A stretch of 59,468 bases of DNA from Streptomyces natalensis ATCC 27448 (GCF_000935125.1 NZ_JRKI01000024.1:1-59468); one strand, 5' to 3'. Counted from the stretch's first letter, positions 25,844 to 35,112 are shown. Translations and numbers: made by a program. Notes: generated from the letters alone by a model not told the origin.

Positions 25844-26506
25844 TCACATCGTCAGCAGCATGGCGATCATGGCGAGGCCCATCGCCACCCGGCAGGCCGC
25901 CACCACCGGGGGCCGCACACACGCCACCGCCGCCGCCGGACCGCCGCTCACCACGGCCGGAGGGACGAGCCGGACCCCGGCGGCGAGGACGAAGACGATG
26001 TAGTACGCGAGCAACAGGCCGGTCAGCAACGGCACCCCGCCGGGCGCGCCATGGCTCATCGGCTCGGCGGAACCCATGGGCATGGTGGCACTCATGGGCC
26101 CGGCGGAACCCGTCGCGCCCGCGGAACCCATCGACCCGTCCGAACCCATCGACCCGTCCGAACCCATCGACCCGTCCGAACCCATCGACCCGTCGTGCCC
26201 CAACACCATCGCCAGCCCCATGTACACCATCGCCACCGCATCCACCGCATGATGAAGATGACGCCGCATCAGCGCCCACACCCCCATGGCCCCGAAGCCC
26301 GCCACGAACAGCCACGACGACCACGACGGCGGCGCCACCGCCGACGCGGGCAGCGCCATCACGGCCATCCCCAGCGCCATCAGCCCCTCCCCCCGCAGCT
26401 CGGTACGCTGCGCGGCGCTGCCCGTACGCATCCGCGACAGGCAGTACGCACCCGCCGCACCGCACAACAGCACCAGCAGCCAGCCGATGAACGGCGATCC
26501 GTGCAC
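25844..26506 (-). CDS. DUF5134 family membrane protein with a GSDGSM repeat loop
   Basis: 220 aa, GTG start. Hydrophobic helices flank a His-rich stretch (MRRHLHHAVDAVAMVYMGLAM). It then has a Gly/Ser/Asp/Met linker made of four copies of GSDGSM plus related units, and more helices. The His and Met content suggests possible metal contact, but function is unknown. It is probably co-transcribed with the M56 protease. Confidence 0.72.
   Translation of the reverse strand: MHGSPFIGWLLVLLCGAAGAYCLSRMRTGSAAQRTELRGEGLMALGMAVMALPASAVAPPSWSSWLFVAGFGAMGVWALMRRHLHHAVDAVAMVYMGLAMVLGHDGSMGSDGSMGSDGSMGSDGSMGSAGATGSAGPMSATMPMGSAEPMSHGAPGGVPLLTGLLLAYYIVFVLAAGVRLVPPAVVSGGPAAAVACVRPPVVAACRVAMGLAMIAMLLTM
26124..26194 (-). 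repeat. Four in-frame 18-bp tandem repeats in the DUF5134 gene
   Basis: GAACCCATCGACCCGTCC (plus strand) is repeated four times, the last lacking its final base match. It encodes the GSDGSM linker. Confidence 0.93.
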
Positions 26507-26653
26507 GGCACACCTCCCCCATCACTCCGCCCGCAGGTTGCCCAGATCCCGCCGGGCGTATGGGAGCGCACCGGCGCAACGGGGGAGCGCACGAACATCG
26601 GGGGCGATAGCGCAGGGGTGATCGACCGCTCGCGCCGACAGGCACGTCGGGGC

Positions 26654-26683
26654 GGGCCCAAAACCGGGCCCAAAACCGGGCCC
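26654..26683. repeat. Three GGGCCC boxes spaced 12 bp upstream of the GntR gene
   Basis: The unit GGGCCCAAAACC gives three palindromic GGGCCC boxes (26654, 26666, 26678) with AAAACC between. It could be an operator array or a decayed terminator of the opposing gene. Confidence 0.6.
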
Positions 26684-26793
26684 AGGGCGTGTTTGATGGG
26701 TCGCGCGACGGGGGCTGTGACCCTCAGCGGGATCCGCGCCTGGCCGAAATGGTGCACTGGCGCCCTCCTGCGTGGCTCCCGCATAACGGGGGC

Positions 26794-27585
26794 ATGACGA
26801 CAATGAGCGAGCAGACCACCGATCAGCGTCCCCTGCCCGAGCGCGTCGCTGCCGACCTGCGGGACGAGATCCTGTCGGGAATCGTCCTCCCGGGCGCCGT
26901 CCTGCTGACAGCAGAACTGCGGAAGCGGTTCGTCACGTCGAGCGCGACCGTGGAACGGGCGCTCCACATCCTGTGCGAGGAACGCCTGGTCACCAGGTGC
27001 GCCGACACGGCGGATGAGGCGCCGAACGCCGTCGTCCTCGAGCACCGCCAGCGGACCATGCAACCCGCGCGGAGCTTGGCTCCGGCCGATCCGGGGCAGC
27101 CCTTCCGCTGGGTTACTGAGGCACGAAGGCGCGGGGTACGCGCCACCTGCGTGTTGCTGGAAGTCAAGCCCGTGCCCAAGCCTCCGGCCCACATCGTGCA
27201 GGCGCTCGGGCTGAACGCAGGCAACCCTGTCCTCCTGCGGTCCCAGATCCTGACGTTCGACAACGAGCCGGCCGGACTGGTCAAGGCCTACTTCCCGCTA
27301 CAGATCGTCCAGGGCACCGAGATGATGGAACACCGCAAGATCCGCGGAGGCACCTCCACCCTCCTGGCCCAGCTGGGCTATCCGCCGCGCCGGTGCGTGG
27401 ACTCCGTGTCCGCCCGGATCCCCACCCAAGAGCAGCACGCCCTCCTGAAGCTGCCACGCAACGTGCCGGTCCTGCGCACCTTCCGAGTGGTCCACAGCGA
27501 CAATGACCGACCCGTGGAGGCCCACGACACGGTTGAGGCCGGTCACCTCTACGAATTGCAGTACGAGTTCTCACAGATTTTGTAG
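26794..27585 (+). CDS. GntR-family regulator with UTRA ligand domain
   Basis: 263 aa from ATG 26794. The N-terminal winged helix (about 10-80) has LPERVAADLRDEILSGIVLPGAVL and SSATVERALHILCEERLV. The C-terminal UTRA-like domain ends with DTVEAGHLYELQYEF, typical of HutC-type GntR regulators that sense small metabolites. Codon use is less biased to GC than its neighbours, and it has no obvious partner gene, so it may be acquired. Confidence 0.85.
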   Translation: MTTMSEQTTDQRPLPERVAADLRDEILSGIVLPGAVLLTAELRKRFVTSSATVERALHILCEERLVTRCADTADEAPNAVVLEHRQRTMQPARSLAPADPGQPFRWVTEARRRGVRATCVLLEVKPVPKPPAHIVQALGLNAGNPVLLRSQILTFDNEPAGLVKAYFPLQIVQGTEMMEHRKIRGGTSTLLAQLGYPPRRCVDSVSARIPTQEQHALLKLPRNVPVLRTFRVVHSDNDRPVEAHDTVEAGHLYELQYEFSQIL

Positions 27586-27763
27586 CGGTCCCCGGCCGCC
27601 GGTACCCCTGCCCCGAGGAGTCGGTGGTCGACCGGTCGGACAGGGAAGCGGATGGCCGGCGGAGTCGTTCAGCGAAGAGGGTCGCCCCCCCCGCGGACAC
27701 TCCGGCGGCAAGCACCGAGACCCTGGGGCATGTGGCCCGAGGTCCCGTTAGGCCGCGTTTTCG

Positions 27764-28150
27764 TCAGGGTCGGTATCGGAGTGGATGGTCCGCCGGGATT
27801 TCCACGATGACAACTTTGTGGCCGTCCGGATCCGTCAGCCACATCTCGATCAGCCCCCACGGCTCCCGGACCGGCGGCCGCAGCACCTCCACCCCGCGTG
27901 CCACCAGCTCCTCGTGCGCCGCCGCGGCGTCCGCCACCTGGAGCCAGAGCTGGAGCGTGCCCGTGGGCGGCTCCGCGGAGCGGCCGGACACCTCCAGGAA
28001 GCCGCCGCCGAGGAAGTACACGGTGCCGCGGTCGGGTCCCGTGCCGAACTCCCGGTAGATCTCCAGCCCCAGCGCCTCGCCGTAAAAGGCCCGTGACCGG
28101 GCGGGGTCGGACGGCCGCACCAGCACCCTGCTGCTCAGTACCTGCACCAT
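27764..28150 (-). CDS. VOC-family protein (glyoxalase/dioxygenase fold)
   Basis: 128 aa with two beta-alpha-beta-beta-beta modules: RVLVRPSDPARSRAFYGEALGLEIYREFG and LWLQVADAAAAHEELVARGVEVLRPP, ending LTDPDGHKVVIVEIP. Catalytic role cannot be assigned; many such proteins bind antibiotics or metals. Divergent from a GNAT gene 75 bp away. Confidence 0.88.
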   Translation of the reverse strand: MVQVLSSRVLVRPSDPARSRAFYGEALGLEIYREFGTGPDRGTVYFLGGGFLEVSGRSAEPPTGTLQLWLQVADAAAAHEELVARGVEVLRPPVREPWGLIEMWLTDPDGHKVVIVEIPADHPLRYRP

Positions 28151-28224
28151 GGCACGGACCCTAGGCGAAGGGACGGGACGAAGGGCCCTGACACGGCGGC
28201 CACCCCGCTTGTTAGCCTCCCCCC

Positions 28225-28812
28225 ATGCCACCGACCAGCCGGCAGTCCGCCGCCCCGCAGCCCCTCCCGCAGCAGTCCGGGTCCGCCGCCCCGCTCACCT
28301 TCCGCCGCGCCGTCGACGCCGACATACCCGGGCTCGTCGCGCTGGTCGAATCGGCGTACCGCGGCGATGCCAGCCGGGCCGGATGGACGACCGAGGCGGA
28401 TCTGCTGGCGGGCCGGCGCACCGATCCGGACGGGGTCGCGGCCGTGGTGCGGGCCGAGGACGGCCAGCTGCTGGTCGCCGAGCGGGACGGCGAGATGATC
28501 GCCTGCTGCCAGCTCGAACACCGCGGTGATCACGTCTATTTCGGGATGTTCGCGGTCCGCCCCGAGCTCCAGGGCGGCGGCCTCGGCAAAACGATCATCG
28601 CCGAGGCGGAGCGGACCGCCCGGGACACCTGGGGCGCCCGAGAGATGCGGATGACCGTGATCCGCCAGCGCGAGGAGCTGATCGCCTGGTACGAGCGCCG
28701 CGGCTACCGCCGTACCGGCGAGCTGAGCCCGTTCCCGTACGGCGACGAGCGGTTCGGCATCCCGCAGCGCACCGACCTGGAATTCGAGCTGCTGGTCAAG
28801 GCGCTCGGCTGA
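28225..28812 (+). CDS. GNAT-family N-acetyltransferase
   Basis: 195 aa. The acetyl-CoA site is FGMFAVRPELQGGGLGKTIIAEAERTA (V-x-P-x-x-Q-G-x-G-x-G) near 110-130, followed by YERRGYRRTGEL. A 25-residue Gln/Pro-rich N-terminus precedes the fold. The acceptor is unknown. Confidence 0.9.
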   Translation: MPPTSRQSAAPQPLPQQSGSAAPLTFRRAVDADIPGLVALVESAYRGDASRAGWTTEADLLAGRRTDPDGVAAVVRAEDGQLLVAERDGEMIACCQLEHRGDHVYFGMFAVRPELQGGGLGKTIIAEAERTARDTWGAREMRMTVIRQREELIAWYERRGYRRTGELSPFPYGDERFGIPQRTDLEFELLVKALG

Positions 28813-28848
28813 CGGCCTGGGGCGCCCGGCCTGGGGCGCCCACCCCTC

Positions 28849-29646
28849 TCACAGCCGCCCCGCCGCGATGATCCGCTCCAGGAACTGCCGGGTGCGGCCG
28901 TGCTGCGGATCGCCGAAGACCTGCCCGGCGGTGCCGCGTTCGAGCACCACCCCGCCGTCCAGGAAGCAGACCTGATCGGCCACCTCCCGGGCGAAGCCCA
29001 TCTCATGGGTGGCGATGACCATCGTCATCCCCTCCTCCTTGAGATCGCGCACCACCCCGAGCACCTCGCCCACCAGCTCCGGGTCGAGCGCCGCGGTGAT
29101 CTCGTCCAGCAGGAGCAGCCGTGGCCTGCCCGCCAGCGCCCGCACGATCGCCACCCGCTGCTGCTGCCCGCCGCTGAGCCGGTCCGGGTACTCCCCGGCC
29201 CGCCCGCCGAGCCCGAGCCGTTCCAGCAGCTCATGGGCGCGCGCCTCGGCCTCGGCGCGCGGCACGCCGTGGACCCGGCGCGGCGCCAGCGTGATGTTGT
29301 CCAGCACCGTCATGTGCGGGAAGAGGTTGTACGCCTGGAAGACGATGCCGATCCGGCGGCGCACCGCGTCCTCGTCCACCCGCGGGTCGGTGATCTCCTC
29401 GCCGTCCAGGAAGATCGCGCCGTCGTCGATCTCCTCCAGCAGGTTCGCGCACCGCAGCAGCGTGGACTTGCCCGATCCCGAGGCGCCGATCAGCGCGGTC
29501 ACGGTGTGCGGCGCGACCTCCAGGTCCACGTCCCGCAGGACGACCGTGCCCCGCCCGTACGTCTTGCGTACGGACTCCAGCCGCAGCACCGGCCCGCCGT
29601 CCGGGGCCTCCGTTGCGGTGCGCATACCGTCGTCCCCCGCGCTCAT
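28849..29646 (-). CDS. ABC transporter ATP-binding protein, polar amino-acid type
   Basis: 265 aa. Walker A GASGSGKST near 55, Q-loop VFQAYNLFPHMTVLDNI, signature LSGGQQQR and Walker B LLLLDEITAALDPE are all intact, and the layout is that of GlnQ/HisP-type ATPases. ATG overlaps the permease stop (ATGA). Third gene of a binding-protein, permease, ATPase operon for import of amino acids. Confidence 0.95.
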   Translation of the reverse strand: MSAGDDGMRTATEAPDGGPVLRLESVRKTYGRGTVVLRDVDLEVAPHTVTALIGASGSGKSTLLRCANLLEEIDDGAIFLDGEEITDPRVDEDAVRRRIGIVFQAYNLFPHMTVLDNITLAPRRVHGVPRAEAEARAHELLERLGLGGRAGEYPDRLSGGQQQRVAIVRALAGRPRLLLLDEITAALDPELVGEVLGVVRDLKEEGMTMVIATHEMGFAREVADQVCFLDGGVVLERGTAGQVFGDPQHGRTRQFLERIIAAGRL

Positions 29647-30527
29647 ACCGTCCCTCCCTGCGCCCGGCGGCGGTCCATCCGGGCCGTGACCCAGTCCGTG
29701 AAACGCGTCATCGGGATGGTCAGTGCGACGAACACCAGCCCCGCGACGACATACGGCGTGTAGTTGAAGTCCTTGCCGGCGATGATCTGCGCTGCGTATA
29801 CCGCGTCCACCGCGCCCGCGATGGAGACCAGACCGGTGTCCTTCTGGAGCGAGACGAGGTCGTTGAGCAGCGGCGGTACCACCCGCCGTACCGCCTGCGG
29901 GAGCACCACATGGCGCAGCGCCTGGCCGCTGGACAGGCCCAGCGACCGGGCCGCGGCCCGCTGCGACGGGTGGACGGACTCGATCCCGGCGCGGAAGACC
30001 TCGGCCACGTACGCCGAATACGTCAGCACCAGCGCCGAGCCGCCGAGCACCACCGGATCGGTGGTCACGCCCTGGAGCCGCAGCGCCGGGACCCCGAAGA
30101 CCACCATCAGCAGACAGATGATCAGCGGCAGCCCGCGGAAGAAGTCGGTGTACGCGGTGGCCAGCGCGCGCAGCGGAAAGAAGACCGGGCCGCGCAGCGT
30201 CCGGGCGATGGCCAGCAGCAGCCCGATCACCAGCACCGCCGCCCCGCACACCACCAGCAGCTTCAGGTTCAGCAGCAGCCCCTCCAGCACCTTCGGCAGC
30301 GCCTTCCGTGCGTACTCGGCGCTGAAGAAGGTGGCACGGGTGCGCGGCCAGCCGGGGGAGCGGGTGATGACGAGGAAGAGGACGGCGCCGGTGACGAGGG
30401 TGCTCAGCGCCGCGAGGGCGGTGGCACGCCGCGCCCGCGTCCGTTTGAACCGCTCCCGTTCGAGACGCCGTGCGGAGGGTAGGTAACCGTCGTCGGCCTT
30501 CTCCAAGGCGTCCTGTACGTACGTCAT
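29643..30527 (-). CDS. ABC transporter permease, polar amino-acid type
   Basis: 294 aa with a long cytoplasmic N-terminus then about six helices. The HisMQ-type permease signature includes TDFFRGLPLIICLLMVVFG and the EAA loop AARSLGLSSGQALRHVVLPQAVRRVVPPL near 215. Start and stop both overlap neighbours by 4 nt, so translation is coupled. Confidence 0.94.
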   Translation of the reverse strand: MTYVQDALEKADDGYLPSARRLERERFKRTRARRATALAALSTLVTGAVLFLVITRSPGWPRTRATFFSAEYARKALPKVLEGLLLNLKLLVVCGAAVLVIGLLLAIARTLRGPVFFPLRALATAYTDFFRGLPLIICLLMVVFGVPALRLQGVTTDPVVLGGSALVLTYSAYVAEVFRAGIESVHPSQRAAARSLGLSSGQALRHVVLPQAVRRVVPPLLNDLVSLQKDTGLVSIAGAVDAVYAAQIIAGKDFNYTPYVVAGLVFVALTIPMTRFTDWVTARMDRRRAQGGTV

Positions 30528-31405
30528 TTGAGCACCGGCGCCGACACGGCATCGGTCAGCCACTTCTTCTCCAGCGCGGCCAGCGTGCCGTTCTTGCGCA
30601 GCGCGTCCACCGCGGCCGAGACGCAGCCGGTGATCCGGCTCTCCTTGTCCAGCACCAGCCCGAACTGCTCCTTGGCCGCGCCGCCTTCGCTGCGGAACTG
30701 CCCGACGACCTCGGCGTCCTTGACCTCGGCCGAGGTGATGTAGAAGGCGGTCGGCAGATCGACCACCAGCGCGTCGATCTGCCCGTTCCGCAGTGCCGAT
30801 TTGGCCAGATCGTTCTTCTGGAACACGGCCACGGACTTGCCGGGCCGGATGGTGTCGTTGATGACATCGAGGCTGGTGGTGCCGACCTGCGCGCCGAGCT
30901 TGGCGTCCTTGAGGTCGGCCACGCTCTTCGCCTTCGCGGCCTTCGAGCCCTTGAGCGCGACGACCGCCTGCCGTACGTCGTAGTAACCGGAGGAGAAGGC
31001 GACGGCCTGCTTGCGCGAGGCGCTGATGGAGATCTGGTTGATGTCGAAGTCGAACGTCTTCTCACCGGGCGCGAAGGCGTTGTTGAACGGCACGGTCCGC
31101 CACCGCACCGCGTCCTTGCCGTAGCCCAGCCGCTTGGCCACGGCGTAGGCGACGGCCGATTCAAAGCCCTTGCCGTTGGCCGGATCGTCGTCGGCGAACC
31201 AGGGGGCGTAGGCGGGCTTGTCGGTGCCCACGGTGAGTTTCCCGGAGGCCACGGTGGCCAGTTTGCCGCGGTCGCAGCTCTTTCCCTGACCGGCGGCGGA
31301 GCCGCCACCGGGGGACTCGTCCTGCGGGGCACAGCCGACGGCCGTGACGAGCAGTGCAGCGGTTGCCCAAGCGGCAAGGTGGGTGGGGCGGTTGACGAGG
31401 CGCAT
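30524..31405 (-). CDS. Amino-acid ABC transporter substrate-binding lipoprotein
   Basis: 293 aa. The signal peptide ends in a lipobox (VTAVGC) with the lipidated Cys near residue 25, then a Gly/Ser linker. The type 3 periplasmic-binding domain shows KLTVGTDKPAYAPWF, GFESAVAYAVAKRLG, FDFDINQISISASRKQAVAFS and ALVVDLPTAFYI. ATG 31405 is chosen from the signal peptide; no good Shine-Dalgarno is seen. Glutamate/glutamine-like or other polar amino acids are likely ligands. Confidence 0.93.
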   Translation of the reverse strand: MRLVNRPTHLAAWATAALLVTAVGCAPQDESPGGGSAAGQGKSCDRGKLATVASGKLTVGTDKPAYAPWFADDDPANGKGFESAVAYAVAKRLGYGKDAVRWRTVPFNNAFAPGEKTFDFDINQISISASRKQAVAFSSGYYDVRQAVVALKGSKAAKAKSVADLKDAKLGAQVGTTSLDVINDTIRPGKSVAVFQKNDLAKSALRNGQIDALVVDLPTAFYITSAEVKDAEVVGQFRSEGGAAKEQFGLVLDKESRITGCVSAAVDALRKNGTLAALEKKWLTDAVSAPVLK

Positions 31406-31532
31406 GGCGGGAGACTGGCAGTGCCAGGGCCCCCGTGTCGAGATCAATTGGCGAAACGTCCGCATGCTGGAAGCGCATTGCACCGCTGTGAACTGCGGAT
31501 TTCCGCGTACGGCTGCCGCTGCGACGGGCCCG

Positions 31533-32216
31533 CTACGCGGTGAAGCGCACCGCCCGCCGGATCTCCGGCTGGTCGGTCACCACCCCGTCCAGGCCCAGCC
31601 CGCGGGCGAGGCGGAGCTGATCGTGGGTGTTGACCGTCCAGGCCAGCACCTTCAGATGGGCGGCGTGGGCGCGCTCGACCAGTTCGAGGGTGAGCCGGCG
31701 GATGTTCAGCGAGAGCATGCCCGCGCCCACCGCCTGTGCGCGGTCGACCACATCGAGTCCGTAACGGTCGCCGACCAGAGCCGTACGGACCCCCGGCAGC
31801 AGTGTGCGGATCGCGGCCAGCGCCTCGTCGTGGAAGGAGATCACATCGATCCGGCCGGTCAGATCGCGGGCCCGCATCACCTCAGCCAGCGTCCGGGCCG
31901 CCGCCACGTCCTTGATCTCTGCCTGCAACGGCGCCTTGACCGCCTCCACCACCTCCTCGAACACCGGGATCCGCTCGCCCCGCCCGGCGTCCAGCTCGCG
32001 CAGTTCGGCCAGGGTGCGCTCGGCGATCGGGCCGGTGCCGTCGGTCGTACGGTCCACATCGGCGTCGTGCATCACCACGAGCGCGCCGTCCTTGCTCAGA
32101 TGCAGATCGAGTTCGATCACATCGAGGCCCTCGTGCTCGGCGCGTACAAAGGACCGCAGGGTGTTCTCCGGCTCCACGCCCATGATCCCGCGGTGTCCGA
32201 TGGTGAGAAAGGACAA
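31533..32216 (-). CDS. Glycerophosphodiester phosphodiesterase
   Basis: 227 aa from TTG 32216, chosen because GAGG lies 9-10 nt upstream and the family normally begins SFLTIGHRG. A longer frame from 32288 is possible. GDPD motifs are HRG...PENT (metal and catalytic residues), ELDLHLSKDGALVVMHD near 45, the acid base HD, and WTVN near the end. It hydrolyses glycerophosphodiesters to glycerol 3-phosphate and an alcohol; no export signal, so cytoplasmic. Confidence 0.9.
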   Translation of the reverse strand: MSFLTIGHRGIMGVEPENTLRSFVRAEHEGLDVIELDLHLSKDGALVVMHDADVDRTTDGTGPIAERTLAELRELDAGRGERIPVFEEVVEAVKAPLQAEIKDVAAARTLAEVMRARDLTGRIDVISFHDEALAAIRTLLPGVRTALVGDRYGLDVVDRAQAVGAGMLSLNIRRLTLELVERAHAAHLKVLAWTVNTHDQLRLARGLGLDGVVTDQPEIRRAVRFTA

Positions 32217-32272
32217 GGCTGCCTCGCTTCTGTCGGTTCGCTTCTGTCGGTTTGAAGGTGTCGGCCGAAAAC

Positions 32273-32287
32273 TGTCGACCGTCGACA
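32273..32287. promoter_or_regulatory. Small palindrome, candidate operator
   Basis: TGTCGAC, one base, GTCGACA: perfect 7-bp arms upstream of the glycerophosphodiesterase. Confidence 0.4.
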
Positions 32288-32313
32288 AACTGCTGCCCGA
32301 AACGGCGCACAGC

Positions 32314-32590
32314 CTAATCCGTTCCGTCTGTTGGCGCTGTAGGACAACTCGCCCCTAGCCCGTACGAGTGCCCGCAGCTCGTACGAGTGCCCCCGAGCCG
32401 GTCCAGGTCCGCCGGCATCGCCTCGGCCAGCTCCAGCTCCGCCAGGTGCCGGCGTTCGCTCCAGTCCAGGGCGATCCGCGGGAACTGCCACTCCTCCGGG
32501 GCACCCGGGTCGTCGGCGCCGTCGGCCCAGGCGGCGAGCGCCTCGCGGCCCGCCTCGGTGAGGGCAATGTCCGGCAGTTTTATACCTAGG
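32314..32590 (-). pseudogene. Possible C-terminal remnant of a winged-helix regulator
   Basis: The minus-strand frame encodes ALTEAGREALAAWADG followed by an acidic helical stretch, like the wing and tail of PadR/PaaX-type regulators. No DNA-binding helix or start with ribosome-binding site is seen upstream. Best read as a decayed fragment; it could also be a short unannotated gene. Confidence 0.3.
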
Positions 32591-32635
32591 GCTCCTCCCG
32601 GCGCGGGGGAGCGGAGGGCCGTGAGGCTCTTGGGG

Positions 32636-32659
32636 GTGGTGTGGCATATGCCACACCAC
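32636..32659. promoter_or_regulatory. Perfect 24-bp palindrome
   Basis: Centred on CATATG with 12-bp arms (left half GTGGTGTGGCAT). It has no spacer, so it looks like a dimeric regulator site. It lies about 220 bp upstream of the DUF6421 operon. Confidence 0.55.
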
Positions 32660-32813
32660 TGTCCGGTGTTTACGCCGGGACGTCCGCTCTCACCACCGGA
32701 GGAATGGCGGATTCCCTTGTCCTGGCGGGCAGAACGTCTTGAAGACTCGGCCACTCGCAGGAAAAAGATGCGTCTATGGCGGGTTACCGCAGAATAATTT
32801 TCACCGACCCCCC

Positions 32814-32843
32814 TTGAGCTGGCGATCCTTGGCTGGTTACGGT
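32814..32843 (+). promoter_or_regulatory. Probable HrdB-type promoter of the DUF6421 operon
   Basis: TTGAGC (32814-32819), 18-bp spacer, TACGGT (32838-32843), 35 bp before the ATG at 32879. Confidence 0.45.
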
Positions 32844-32878
32844 GGCCGGACAAGAGGATCTACCGCCGGAGGGCAGTC

Positions 32879-34276
32879 ATGACGGAAATCTTTTCGCCTG
32901 TGGGTGTCCCGGAGGGCACCGCGACCGCAGAGCGTGTGGTCGACCATCCGGCGTGGCCCGTCCTCAAGGACGCGGTCGAGGCCATCCGCCCGTGGCAGTC
33001 CAAGGACGGCTCGATCGACCTGGAGGCCGACGGTGCGCCGCGTGCCGACGCCGTCCGCGCCGAGGTCGAGCGCGCGATAGCGGCCGTCGAGCAGCTCGCC
33101 CCGCTGCTGCCCCACGACGCCGAATACCACCGAGCGCTCGTCGCCGACCTGCGCCGCTGGGCCGACGAGGGCTACGGCGTGCCGGACTTCCTCGACTCGC
33201 TGCTGGCCTTCCAGCCCGCCCGGCAGCGCGCCGACGGCCTCCAGCACCTCGTCCTGTTCCCCATGTACACCCAGAACGGCAACCCGGACCGCAACTTCGA
33301 GGCCGTCGTCCTGCGCATGGTCTGGCCGGAATGGCTCGCCGAGCTGGAGCGCACCCGCTACGACAACCCCCTCTTCTGCGGCATCACCTTCGAGGACTTC
33401 ACGGCCGGCTACGACACCAACTCGGCGGTGCTCTTCCCCGAGACGATCTCGGTGCGCGAGGCGCCCGAGCGCTTCTCCTGGGGCGGCATCTTCTGCGACC
33501 GCGAGGCCGCCCGCTTCCGCCGCGTCACCGAGGCCGCCGTCGGCATCCTCGGCCTGGACATCCCCGACGACATCCGCGAGATGGTCGCCGACCAGGAGCG
33601 CTGCCAGGAAGCCTTCGTCCTGTGGGACATGGTCCACGACCGCACCCACAGCCACGGCGATCTGCCGTTCGACCCCTTCATGATCAAGCAGCGCCAGCCG
33701 TTCTGGATGTACGGCCTCGAAGAGCTGCGCTGCGACCTCACCGCCTTCAAGGAGGCCGTGAAGCTGGAGGCCGAGGGCTACCGCCAGGCGCGTGACGTCC
33801 AGTTCGCGGTGATCTTCGACCGGATGTTCCGCTTCCCCGTCACCGGCGACCGGGTGCGCAATTATGACGGCCTCGGCGGCCAGCTGCTCTTCGCCTACCT
33901 GCACCAGCACGACGTCGTACGCTGGACGGACAACACACTGCACATCGACTGGGAGCGGGCGCCCAAGGTCACCAACGAGCTGTGCGGCGAGATCGAAAAG
34001 CTCTACCGCGACGGCATCGACCGGCCCAAGCTGGTCCACTGGCTCGCCGCGTACGACCTCGTCTCGACCTACCTCGCACCGCACCCGGGCTCGGTCTGGG
34101 CCAAGGGACCCGACGCCCTCGACCTGGACCAGCCGCCGCGCAAACTGGTGGACGACGTGCTGCCGGACGAGTTCCCGCTGAGCATGTTCTACGAGGCGCT
34201 GCGCAAGAAGCTGCGTACGGTGATCGCCTCCACCAAGGGCATCACCGCCGACAGCGACGTGCTGGCGGCGGCATGA
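32879..34276 (+). CDS. DUF6421 family protein
   Basis: 465 aa, with GGAGGGC upstream of ATG. It is highly acidic and soluble, with no signal or membrane segment. Notable conserved-looking blocks are HRTHSHG-like HDRTHSHGDLPFDPFMIKQRQPFWMYGLEELRCDL near 260, HQHDVVRWTDNTLHIDWERAP near 345 and the E-rich central region. The clustered His, Asp and Glu could bind metal, but no catalytic role is known to me. Its stop overlaps a possible start of the SDR gene by 4 nt, making it the first gene of a three-gene operon with an SDR and a threonine-aldolase-like enzyme. Confidence 0.8.
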   Translation: MTEIFSPVGVPEGTATAERVVDHPAWPVLKDAVEAIRPWQSKDGSIDLEADGAPRADAVRAEVERAIAAVEQLAPLLPHDAEYHRALVADLRRWADEGYGVPDFLDSLLAFQPARQRADGLQHLVLFPMYTQNGNPDRNFEAVVLRMVWPEWLAELERTRYDNPLFCGITFEDFTAGYDTNSAVLFPETISVREAPERFSWGGIFCDREAARFRRVTEAAVGILGLDIPDDIREMVADQERCQEAFVLWDMVHDRTHSHGDLPFDPFMIKQRQPFWMYGLEELRCDLTAFKEAVKLEAEGYRQARDVQFAVIFDRMFRFPVTGDRVRNYDGLGGQLLFAYLHQHDVVRWTDNTLHIDWERAPKVTNELCGEIEKLYRDGIDRPKLVHWLAAYDLVSTYLAPHPGSVWAKGPDALDLDQPPRKLVDDVLPDEFPLSMFYEALRKKLRTVIASTKGITADSDVLAAA

Positions 34277-34350
34277 CGAACACAGCGCACAGCGACCGGC
34301 ACGACTCCCGGCGGGCGGCCGTCCAGGGGCAGGACGAGGAGGCGACGGAG

Positions 34351-35112
34351 ATGGGTACTTCGACGGGCGGACAGGGGCCGCTGGACGGCGCTGTCATCGC
34401 GGTGGCGGGAGCGGCCGGACCGGCCGGCCGGGCCACCCTGCTGCGGCTCGCCGAAGCGGGTGCGGTGGTGGTCGGCTCCGACGCGGACCCCGAGCGGCTG
34501 GCGGAGGCCGTGGACGCGGCGCGCTATGCGCACGGCGGCGCCACGGTGATAGGGGACACCGTCGACCTTCTCGACCTGGACCAGACCCGCGAATGGGCGG
34601 ACCGCACGGAAAAGGAATTCGGCCGGATCGACGGGCTGATCCACCTCGTGGGCGGCTGGCGCGGCTCCTCGACCTTCGCGGAGACCAACCTGACGGACTG
34701 GGACACGCTGCACAAGCTGCTGATCCGTACCGTCCAGCACACCTCCCTCGCCTTCAACGACGCCCTCGAACGCAGCGGCAACGGCCGCTTTCTCCTGATC
34801 AGCGCGGCGGGCGCCTCGAAGCCCACCGCCGGCAACGCCGCCTACGCCGCCTCCAAGGCCGCCGCCGAGGCGTGGACGCTCGCGATGGCGGACGGCTTCC
34901 GCAAGGCGGGGGGCGAGGAGGGTCCGCGCGCCGCGGCTGCCATCCTGATCGTCAAGGCGCTCGTCAACGACCAGATGCGCGCCGAGCGACCGAACGCCAA
35001 GTTCGCGGGCTTCACCGACGTCACGGAGCTGGCCGAGGCCATCGCCGGGGTCTGGGGCAGGCCCGCCCAGGAAGTGAATGGACAGCGTCTGTGGCTGACC
35101 CCCAAGCAGTGA
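34351..35112 (+). CDS. Short-chain dehydrogenase/reductase
   Basis: 253 aa from ATG 34351, which has AGGAGG 8 nt upstream; ATG 34273, overlapping the DUF6421 stop, gives a 26-residue longer product. The Rossmann motif reads VAGAAGPAGRATL rather than GxxxGxG. Other elements are GLIHLVGGWRGSS, the Ser of LLISAAGASKPTAGNAAYAASKAA and the catalytic YxxxK (YAASK) near 165. NAD(P)-dependent; substrate unknown. The 3' end overlaps the next gene (GTGA). Confidence 0.85.
   Translation: MGTSTGGQGPLDGAVIAVAGAAGPAGRATLLRLAEAGAVVVGSDADPERLAEAVDAARYAHGGATVIGDTVDLLDLDQTREWADRTEKEFGRIDGLIHLVGGWRGSSTFAETNLTDWDTLHKLLIRTVQHTSLAFNDALERSGNGRFLLISAAGASKPTAGNAAYAASKAAAEAWTLAMADGFRKAGGEEGPRAAAAILIVKALVNDQMRAERPNAKFAGFTDVTELAEAIAGVWGRPAQEVNGQRLWLTPKQ

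Noticed and set aside
32117..32853. Full-length regulator gene upstream of the glycerophosphodiesterase
   Set aside because: Only a C-terminal winged-helix-like stretch is recognisable; the rest of the frame crosses a palindrome and has no start site.
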